Below are positions 42,334 through 48,288 of a DNA stretch of 48,288 nucleotides, in pieces. Origin of the DNA: Lachnospiraceae bacterium NK4A179. GTDB taxonomy: Bacteria; Bacillota; Clostridia; Lachnospirales; Lachnospiraceae. Position numbers and translations under genes: made by a program. The stretch covers positions 1 to 48,288 of the forward strand of contig ATWC01000023.1 in the NCBI GenBank assembly GCA_000421045.1, given 5' to 3'. Each line of letters begins with the position of its first letter. Position 1 is the first letter of the stretch. Below the pieces are notes generated by a model. It saw nothing but the letters and a program-made list of their open reading frames with translations. It ran no database searches and had not been told where the DNA came from.

Positions 42334-43517
42334 CTATCCAGCGCCATCCTGTATATCTCTGCCACTTCAGCTGCGCCAAGGGGCTTTATGCGTGAGAGCT
42401 TCACTGTATCATTCATTGTAGCTTTCATTGAAAGTTTTTCTATCACTTCATCATTCCAGTCCACATCAGGGCCTATCTCCTTAAGCGAGATGGGCATGCC
42501 TATGCCGGTAAAGAACTCTTCCGTTGCTTCTATGCCTTTAACGGCTGCAGCCTTATCATCTGCTTCACTTATGCCCCACACCTTTCTTGCATACTGTGCA
42601 AAGCGCTCTGTGGCTTCCGTATACTGATACCTTGCCCATGAGCCCCACACAGCAGAAAGTGATGCGCCGTGTGTGTAATCAAATATGGCGCTCAGGGCAT
42701 GACCTAGCTTGTGCACCGAGAAATCCTTGCCTCTTCCGCATTCGGTCAGATTGTTATGTGAGAGCGATGAGCACCACATTATCTCAGCCTGTGCATCATA
42801 ATCGTCTTTCTTCTTCATCACTATGCGGCCGTTCTTTATCACTGTCCTAAGCAGGCCTTCTGCTATCTCATCGGTCATGTCGCAGTTTATGCCCTGTATA
42901 AAATACCTTTCCATCGTATGCATCATTATGTCCGTGATGCCTGCAGCTGTCTGATTGTCGGGAAGTGTATAGAGCAGCTCGGGGTTCATGATGGCAAATC
43001 TGCATCTGTTAAAGTCCGTATTGATGCCGCTCTTTACGCCCAGTGCTTCATTTGTGAGCACGGCTGAGTCGCTCATTTCAGAGCCTGCTGCCGCGATGGT
43101 GAGCACTGCTCCCACGGGAATGCTCTTTGTTAAAGGCACCTTCTTGGTCCATATGTCCCAGAGGGCATGCTCACTGTTTGCAGCACCGTGGGCGATGGCC
43201 TTGGCTGTATCTATGGTGCTTCCGCCGCCCACAGCAAGTATAAGGTCTGCCTTATTCTCTAACGCCTTCTTCACGCCCTCCTCTGCATGTGCAAGCGTGG
43301 GATTGGGCTTGGCTCCGCCAAATTCCTCGAAAGCTATATCATTATCCGCAAGAGACTTCTCCACTCTCTCAAGCAATCCGCTCTTTTTAACACTGCCGCC
43401 GCCGTATACCAAGAGCACTTTTGCAGCACCTGCAGCTTTTACTGCTTCACCGGTGCGCTCTTCCGAGCCGTGTCCAAAATAAACCTTTGTAGGTGTATAG
43501 ATCTCAAAATTATTCAT
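42330..43517 (-). CDS. Iron-containing alcohol dehydrogenase (BdhA/YqhD-like)
   Basis: 395 aa, group III metal-dependent alcohol dehydrogenase. VYFGHGSEER, VYGGGSVKKSG, AVGGGSTIDTAKAIA (nucleotide loop) and the metal-ligand His residues in HKLGHALSAIFDYTHG are visible. In fermentative Firmicutes it reduces aldehydes such as butyraldehyde using NAD(P)H. AAGGAGG precedes the ATG. It lies 37 nt downstream of vapC and is coupled to the lipoprotein gene. Confidence 0.9.
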   Translation of the reverse strand: MNNFEIYTPTKVYFGHGSEERTGEAVKAAGAAKVLLVYGGGSVKKSGLLERVEKSLADNDIAFEEFGGAKPNPTLAHAEEGVKKALENKADLILAVGGGSTIDTAKAIAHGAANSEHALWDIWTKKVPLTKSIPVGAVLTIAAAGSEMSDSAVLTNEALGVKSGINTDFNRCRFAIMNPELLYTLPDNQTAAGITDIMMHTMERYFIQGINCDMTDEIAEGLLRTVIKNGRIVMKKKDDYDAQAEIMWCSSLSHNNLTECGRGKDFSVHKLGHALSAIFDYTHGASLSAVWGSWARYQYTEATERFAQYARKVWGISEADDKAAAVKGIEATEEFFTGIGMPISLKEIGPDVDWNDEVIEKLSMKATMNDTVKLSRIKPLGAAEVAEIYRMALDR

Positions 43518-43554
43518 CAGCTATCCTCCTTAAATATATAAGTAACAAAATTTT

Positions 43555-43956
43555 CTATTCAGCCCAGTTTTCAATTTTAAGGCCACTAACTCTTTTGAAT
43601 TCTTTCACATTGTTAGTGACTACTGTATAATCCAAAGACCTGGCGTGACCTGCTATCATCATATCAAGCGGGCCGATAGGAGTTCCATTCTTTTCAAGAT
43701 CAGCTCTGATCTTTCCGTAGCCTTCTGCTGCATTTACATCAAAATCCAATATTTCGATATTTGCTAAAAAAATGGAGAGTGCCACTCTGTTCTTATCAAC
43801 GGCTGCGCTTTTCTCTACCCCATGAACAAGCTCTGCGTATGTGACAGATGATATACACACGTCAGACGGGTCAACTTCCTGTAATTTCTGAAACACTTTT
43901 TCCGGCTTATGCTTAATAACGTAGATGCAGATGTTGGTATCAAGCATATACCTCAT
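43555..43956 (-). CDS. vapC: VapC-type PIN toxin
   Basis: 133-aa PIN-domain RNase. MLDTNICIYVI (D6), SSVTYAELVHGVEKS (Glu near 42), IGPLDMMIAGHA (Asp near 97) and VVTNNVKEF form the Mg-binding active site. FitB/VapC proteins cut initiator tRNA or rRNA. Its ATG overlaps the vapB stop by 4 nt. All catalytic acids seem intact. Confidence 0.92.
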   Translation of the reverse strand: MRYMLDTNICIYVIKHKPEKVFQKLQEVDPSDVCISSVTYAELVHGVEKSAAVDKNRVALSIFLANIEILDFDVNAAEGYGKIRADLEKNGTPIGPLDMMIAGHARSLDYTVVTNNVKEFKRVSGLKIENWAE

Positions 43957-44183
43957 AACTCTTCACGTTCCTGTACCATATCATTTGCTCTTCCGTCTGC
44001 CATAAAATCATCGGAAAACATATCTATTGCCCTCATAAAGGAATCCCACTTATTCTGCTTTGGGAGCAGAAGTACGATATCTCCTATTTTATTTACCATG
44101 ACCTCATCTGATGAAAAACGGCATTCCTTAGGAAGTCTGATTGCCTGACTTCTTCCATTTTCAAAAACCTTTGCTGTCATCAT
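43953..44183 (-). CDS. vapB: VapB-type AbrB-like antitoxin
   Basis: 76 aa. MMTAKVFENGRSQAIRLPKE is the AbrB/SpoVT swapped-hairpin DNA-binding fold; the C-terminal half (MRAIDMFSDDFMADGR) is the VapC-binding tail. The start at 44183 has AAGG 8 nt upstream; a longer reading from 44264 would run through its own promoter and the terminator behind it. Confidence 0.9.
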   Translation of the reverse strand: MMTAKVFENGRSQAIRLPKECRFSSDEVMVNKIGDIVLLLPKQNKWDSFMRAIDMFSDDFMADGRANDMVQEREEL

Positions 44184-44207
44184 ATCGATCACCTTCCTTT
44201 CGCCTCT

Positions 44208-44237
44208 AGTATATACCAAGATATATACCATAGTCAA
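44208..44237 (-). promoter_or_regulatory. vapBC promoter with direct repeats
   Basis: Minus strand: TTGACT (44232-44237), 18-nt spacer, TATACT (44208-44213). TGGTATATA occurs twice (44222-44230 and 44210-44218), 12 nt apart, a likely VapB operator. Confidence 0.7.
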
Positions 44238-44247
44238 GGTATTAAAA

Positions 44248-44273
44248 AGCCTGCAGGCGGGCACCTGCAGGCT
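44248..44273 (-). terminator. Intrinsic terminator upstream of vapBC
   Basis: AGCCTGCAGG/CCTGCAGGCT with a 6-nt loop, followed by TTTTT on the minus strand. It stops transcription coming from the phosphoketolase gene before vapBC. Confidence 0.88.
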
Positions 44274-44344
44274 ATCTTATAAGTTATGCGGGGTTAGTTA
44301 CTTTCTTGGGTTTGTTACAGTAAAATGTTTGCATTTATTTATAT

Positions 44345-44374
44345 AGCAAGCGCAATAAACAATTGCGCTTACTA
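44345..44374. repeat. AAGCGCAAT/ATTGCGCTT hairpin
   Basis: 9-bp perfect stem (44348-44356, 44362-44370) with a 5-nt loop and outer ATAG/CTAT pairing. It resembles 31588-31615 (TATAGCAAGCG...AATTGCG). Possibly a small dispersed repeat. The rest of the 370-bp gap 44184-44553 is accounted for by the promoter, terminator and MITE-like element. Confidence 0.6.
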
Positions 44375-44398
44375 TAATATCTTTAAGGAGCAGATCAC

Positions 44399-44560
44399 TA
44401 AGTAACTGTTCATAAATTAATTTACAGATTTGCCAAAGTATTTCTGTTCAGCTGCTAAGAGGAAAATCGCAGGCGTAGCGGGCTACGTCAAGATTTTCCG
44501 ATAACGCAGATGGACAGAAAGACGCGGCAAAATGTAAATTAATTATGCAACAGTTACTTA
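44399..44560. mobile_element. MITE-like palindromic element at the phosphoketolase 3' end
   Basis: Arms 44401-44455 and 44506-44558 are imperfect reverse complements, ending in AGTAACTGTT/AACAGTTACT. A central hairpin carries GGAAAATC/GATTTTCC and CGTAGC/GCTACG. TA flanks both ends, as expected for IS630/Tc1-type insertion. No coding capacity. The right end supplies the last codon and stop of the phosphoketolase. A large structured 3' UTR is the alternative. Confidence 0.75.
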
Positions 44561-46929
44561 TTGTCCTCGGGTGTGTGCCACTTCCACTCACGTACCTCAG
44601 GAAGATCAAGACCGTACTCAGCGATGTACTGGTCATGAGCTACAAGTGTATCTCTCATCTTCTGAAGGAGATATGCGCCTCTGTTGCCGAGCTGAGGAAG
44701 GTGGTTGATCATATCCATTACAAGGTGGTAACGGTCGATCTCGTTCTGAACTCTCATGTCGAACGGTGTGGTGATGGTACCCTCTTCCTGGTAACCGTGA
44801 ACGCTTAAGTTGCGGTTACGACGGTTGTATGTAAGCTCGTGAACAAGTGTAGGATAGCCGTGGAAAGCGAAGATGATGGGCTTATCCTTTGTAAACAGAG
44901 CATCGTAGTCAACGTCTGTAAGACCGTGAGGATGCTTGCTGTGAGGCTCGAGCTTCATAAGGTCGATAACGTTGATGAAACGGATCTTAACCTCAGGAAG
45001 GTTATCTCTGATGATGGTAACAGCTGCAAGAGCTTCCTTGGTAGGTGTATCACCGCAGCATGCAAGTACGATATCAGGCTCTTCGCCCTGGTCGTTTGAT
45101 GCCCAATCCCAGATACCGATACCCTGTGTGCAGTGCTTAACAGCCTGCTCCATGGTAAGCCACTGATGGCTGGGATGCTTTGATGCAACGATAACGTTCA
45201 CATAGTTCTTACTGCGGATGCAGTGATCAAATGTTGAAAGCAGGCAGTTTGCATCAGGCGGAAGGTAGATACGTACAACGTCTGCCTTCTTGTTGGCAAT
45301 GTGATCCATGAAACCGGGATCCTGATGTGTGAATCCGTTGTGGTCCTGCTGCCATACGTTTGAAGTAAGGATCAGGTTGAGTGATGCTATCTTCTGTCTC
45401 CAGGGAAGCTCGCTGCAAACCTTGAGCCACTTAGCATGCTGTGCGCACATTGAATCTACAACACGGATGAATGCTTCGTATGAAGCGAAGAATCCGTGAC
45501 GGCCTGTAAGAAGGTATCCTTCAAGCCAGCCTTCGCACATATGCTCACTTAAGTATGAGTCCATGATACGGCCATCTACTGCAAGATCCTCATCCTTCTC
45601 ATGGTAATCGCCGTTCCAGTCACGCTTTGTCTCTTCGAATACCTTGTAGAGACGGTTAGACATTGTCTCATCCGGTCCAAAGATACGGAAGTTCTTTGCT
45701 TCCTTGTTGAGCTTGAAGATATCGCGAACGAATCCGCCGAGCTCGATCATATCCTGAGCTTCTGTCTCACCGGGCTTCTTGATATCAAGAGCATAATCCT
45801 TGAAATCAGGAAGGCGAAGGTCACGAAGGAGCTTGCCGCCGTTTGCATGAGGATTTGCGCTGATACGTCTGTCTCCCTTAGGAGCGATGTAACGGAGTCT
45901 CTCAACAAGACGACCTTCCTCATCGAAGAGCTCCTCGGGATGATAGCTGAGGAGCCATTCCTTGAGCAGATCAAGATGCTCGGGCTTCTCCATTGTGATA
46001 GGCACCTGGTGAGCACGGAATGATCCCTCTACAGGAAGTCCGTCTACAACCTTCGGGCCTGTCCAACCCTTGGGTGAACGAAGAACGATCATAGGCCAGA
46101 AAGGTCTCTTTGTCTCGCCGTTCTCACGTGCATTCTTCTGGATAGTCTTGATCTCCTTGATGCACTTATCTACAGCTGCTGCCATAAGCTTGTGCATTGT
46201 CATGGGATCGCTTCCCTCTACGAAGTAAGGCTTCCATCCGCAACCGTGGAAGAAGCTCTCAAGCTCATCGTGAGAGATATGTGAAAGAACAGTAGGGTTG
46301 CTGATCTTGTACTCATTCATGTGGAGAATGGGAAGAACTGCACCGTCTGTCTTAGGATTAAGGAATTTGTTTGAATGCCATGCTGTTGCAAGAGGGCCTG
46401 TCTCGGCCTCACCGTCACCAACGATAACTGTTGCGATAAGATCCGGGTTATCGAAAGCAGCACCGAAAGCATGTGCTATTGAATAACCAAGCTCACCGCC
46501 CTCGTTGATCGAACCCGGTGTCTCGGGTGCAACGTGGCTGGAGATACCGCCGGGGAATGAGAACTGCTTGTTTAACTTCTTGAGCCCTTCGATATCCTGG
46601 CTGATATTGGGATAAACTTCACTGTATGTTCCTTCAAGATAGGAGTTAGCGACGAAGAAATTTCCGCCGTGACCCGGGCCTGATATAAGTATCATATCAA
46701 GATCATATTTATTGATCGCACGATCCATGTGCGCATAGATAAAGTTCTGTCCGGGAACTGTTCCCCAGTGACCTACAATCTTCTTCTTGATCTGATCTCT
46801 TGTAAGCGGCTCCCTGAGAAGAGGGTTATCGAGCAGGTAAAGCTGTGTAGCTGCAAGATAGTTGGCCGCACGCCAGTAGGCATTCAGATCAGATAAGTAC
46901 TCGTCTGTTGAAAACTTGTCTGTTGCCAT
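44554..46929 (-). CDS. xfp: Xylulose-5-phosphate/fructose-6-phosphate phosphoketolase
   Basis: 791 aa, full length. Thiamine-diphosphate enzyme that splits xylulose-5-P or fructose-6-P with phosphate into acetyl phosphate plus glyceraldehyde-3-P or erythrose-4-[42 protein letters not shown] and [15 protein letters not shown] (ThDP-Mg motif) are visible, plus [13 protein letters not shown] in the middle domain. AGGAGG precedes the ATG. Codon use is strongly biased, suggesting high expression. The C-terminal Lys and stop lie in the terminal repeat of a MITE-like element. Confidence 0.97.
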   Translation of the reverse strand: MATDKFSTDEYLSDLNAYWRAANYLAATQLYLLDNPLLREPLTRDQIKKKIVGHWGTVPGQNFIYAHMDRAINKYDLDMILISGPGHGGNFFVANSYLEGTYSEVYPNISQDIEGLKKLNKQFSFPGGISSHVAPETPGSINEGGELGYSIAHAFGAAFDNPDLIATVIVGDGEAETGPLATAWHSNKFLNPKTDGAVLPILHMNEYKISNPTVLSHISHDELESFFHGCGWKPYFVEGSDPMTMHKLMAAAVDKCIKEIKTIQKNARENGETKRPFWPMIVLRSPKGWTGPKVVDGLPVEGSFRAHQVPITMEKPEHLDLLKEWLLSYHPEELFDEEGRLVERLRYIAPKGDRRISANPHANGGKLLRDLRLPDFKDYALDIKKPGETEAQDMIELGGFVRDIFKLNKEAKNFRIFGPDETMSNRLYKVFEETKRDWNGDYHEKDEDLAVDGRIMDSYLSEHMCEGWLEGYLLTGRHGFFASYEAFIRVVDSMCAQHAKWLKVCSELPWRQKIASLNLILTSNVWQQDHNGFTHQDPGFMDHIANKKADVVRIYLPPDANCLLSTFDHCIRSKNYVNVIVASKHPSHQWLTMEQAVKHCTQGIGIWDWASNDQGEEPDIVLACCGDTPTKEALAAVTIIRDNLPEVKIRFINVIDLMKLEPHSKHPHGLTDVDYDALFTKDKPIIFAFHGYPTLVHELTYNRRNRNLSVHGYQEEGTITTPFDMRVQNEIDRYHLVMDMINHLPQLGNRGAYLLQKMRDTLVAHDQYIAEYGLDLPEVREWKWHTPEDNK

Positions 46930-46971
46930 TTTATATACTCCTCCTAAAAATAATTACCAAACCGAAGTAAG

Positions 46972-47000
46972 ATTTTATATGGAATGCTTATAAATGGCAA
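46972..47000 (-). promoter_or_regulatory. Phosphoketolase promoter
   Basis: Minus strand: TTGCCA (46995-47000), 17-nt spacer, TAAAAT (46972-46977), 43 nt before the ATG. Confidence 0.7.
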
Positions 47001-47069
47001 TAAACTATTTGTGAAAAATGTTGTCGAAAGTTGCTTTCTTTTATACAGATTGACCAAATAGGCTATTAT

Positions 47070-48242
47070 TTATTTAAGAAACAGCCTGGCGATCCATGTT
47101 CTGTGAACCTTCATAGCGCCCGCAGGGCAGAATTCCTGACAGCAAAAACAGTGTATGCACTTGCTCCTGTCTATATCCGGCAGGCCGTTTTTCATCGTTA
47201 TGGCCTTTGCCGGGCAGATATTTGCGCACTTGCCGCAGGAAATGCAGGTTTTCTTTTCGGGAAGAGGCTTTGTCTCAAGCGCCATGCCGAATATCTTCTC
47301 CTTAAGGCGCCCGAAAGCTCCGCCCTTTCCTTCAAAATGTATGCCCGAATGGGCAACTATCTTATTGAAATCCTTTATTACCAGGTCCTTTGCATTGCCC
47401 GCTATCACCACATCATTAGCATCCGCGCCCTTTATATTCCTTGCTTTGGCCACGCTTATTGTAGGAATGGTATCCGGATCCACATCTATCATGCGCGCGC
47501 AGGCTATATCTGCGGCATAAGTTGTGCGCGATGCAATGATCGCTCCTATCTTCCTTGGGGTGCCCATGGTAGGGCCGTTTCCTTCCATGCCTACCACTGC
47601 ATCCGCGATCGCAAGCACCGGATGAATAAATTCATTCAGGTCAACGATCATATCCGCGAAATCATTCTCATCCTTATACAGGAAATGATATTCCGGCTTC
47701 ATGGTGCCGGGTATCATGCCAAAGAGATTCTTTACTGCTGCCGTCATTCCCATCATGCCGTGGCTCTTTAATTTGCACACATCGACCACTGCATCGGCTT
47801 CAAGCAGCCATGAGGTGATGGTAAAAGTCCTTGCCTTGCGGGCTTCAGGGAAAGACACTTCTTTAGTATCAACATTAAGATTTAGCTCAGCACCCGCTTC
47901 ACGCACCTTTTCAAGCCCCGATGCCTTGTAGACATGCTCAAGCGCAGGCTTTGTATAGAGACCGCTTGGGCTGTCGCCTACAGTCACTTTTGCCGCGCCA
48001 TTTTCAAGAAGGATCTTGGTCAGTGCGGCAAGCACCACAGGATGAGTCGTTGCAGCTGCTGCAGGATCCTTGCCCACTACGAGATTGGCCTTCAGCGCAA
48101 CCTTCATGCCGGGCTTTAACCATTCAAGACCATTGCAGAGCGCTAACGCTTCACGGAGCGCCTTCTCCACTTCTGCATCGTCATATTCCTCGCAGCGTAT
48201 ACATGCTGCATCTGCATACCTTTTTGAAATATTTTCACTCAT
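47070..48242 (-). CDS. DUF362-domain protein with C-terminal 2[4Fe-4S] ferredoxin domain
   Basis: 390 aa. Residues 1-300 are a DUF362 domain (VALKANLVVGKDPAAAATTHP, VGDSPSG, VCKLKSHGMMGMTAAVKNLFG, ADAVVGMEGNGP). The end has CISCGKCANICP and CIHCFCCQEFCP, two cubane clusters. Such proteins are frequent in anaerobes; their reaction is not established, though electron transfer is implied. Start taken at ATG 48242; GTG at 48245 is equally close and no strong ribosome site is seen. Confidence 0.88.
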   Translation of the reverse strand: MSENISKRYADAACIRCEEYDDAEVEKALREALALCNGLEWLKPGMKVALKANLVVGKDPAAAATTHPVVLAALTKILLENGAAKVTVGDSPSGLYTKPALEHVYKASGLEKVREAGAELNLNVDTKEVSFPEARKARTFTITSWLLEADAVVDVCKLKSHGMMGMTAAVKNLFGMIPGTMKPEYHFLYKDENDFADMIVDLNEFIHPVLAIADAVVGMEGNGPTMGTPRKIGAIIASRTTYAADIACARMIDVDPDTIPTISVAKARNIKGADANDVVIAGNAKDLVIKDFNKIVAHSGIHFEGKGGAFGRLKEKIFGMALETKPLPEKKTCISCGKCANICPAKAITMKNGLPDIDRSKCIHCFCCQEFCPAGAMKVHRTWIARLFLK

Positions 48243-48288
48243 CACTTTAACCCTATGCTTTCACTTATGTAGTAACTGTATCCGTTTG

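Noticed and set aside
44839-46486. Several plus-strand open frames within the phosphoketolase gene
   Set aside because: Antisense shadows in a strongly codon-biased gene; no start signals or family motifs.
1-48288. tRNA, rRNA or CRISPR loci
   Set aside because: None recognised on either strand by reading; a dedicated covariance search was not possible here.

Overview
The window looks like chromosome of a low-GC, anaerobic Gram-positive of the Lachnospiraceae type (Butyrivibrio-like is my best guess, from general character only). Supporting signs are strong AGGAGG-type ribosome sites, frequent TTG/GTG starts, a phosphoketolase, a flavin-reductase/rubredoxin protein, ferredoxin-like proteins and a surface-polysaccharide locus with LicD proteins. 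No rRNA, tRNA, CRISPR array, integrase or transposase gene was found.

Region 1 (about 245-25018, all minus strand, read from right to left) is a Wzx/Wzy-type surface polysaccharide operon. It starts with a group III PLP decarboxylase-like enzyme and an ATP-grasp ligase. Then come a GT4 glycosyltransferase, LicD, an IspD/TarI-like cytidylyltransferase, a second GT4, the polymerase Wzy, a third GT4, a second LicD, a WbsX-type protein, a pyruvyltransferase, an FrhB-like Fe-S protein, an SGNH-like protein, an SDR plus a degenerate SDR-like partner, the flippase Wzx and an acetyltransferase. It ends with CapE, CapF and CapG, the three enzymes of UDP-N-acetyl-L-fucosamine synthesis. A three-gene putative phage-defence cassette (HEPN-like protein, AbiH, HEPN protein) is lodged between capF and capG.

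Region 2 (about 25065-38600) is a defence and toxin-antitoxin island between the polysaccharide locus and a glutathione peroxidase gene. From left to right it holds: an Sll1717-type P-loop ATPase with an S1-like tail; an XRE / ImmA-IrrE peptidase / PIN-like operon; an AAA ATPase + DUF4276 pair; a flavin reductase-rubredoxin gene and a DegT aminotransferase; an XRE + AAA ATPase + Toprim operon; a zinc-finger/HTH/Panacea regulator; and a HigBA pair, the only plus-strand genes here. The modules are separated by duplicated 3' ends of the two host genes at the right-hand borders. The aminotransferase 3' end occurs three times (about 29325, 31504, 32350). The glutathione peroxidase terminator hairpin occurs three times (36297, 37670, 38616), once with the end of the coding sequence attached. 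I read this as a record of serial module insertion or exchange at gene 3' ends.

Region 3 (about 38685-48242) is ordinary chromosome: glutathione peroxidase, a LacI-like sensor fused to a GGDEF domain (plus strand), a YdcF/DUF218 lipoprotein, an iron alcohol dehydrogenase, VapBC, phosphoketolase and a DUF362 Fe-S protein. A roughly 160-nt MITE-like palindromic element lies across the phosphoketolase stop codon.

Functions were assigned by reading motifs and recalling families; no database search was run.
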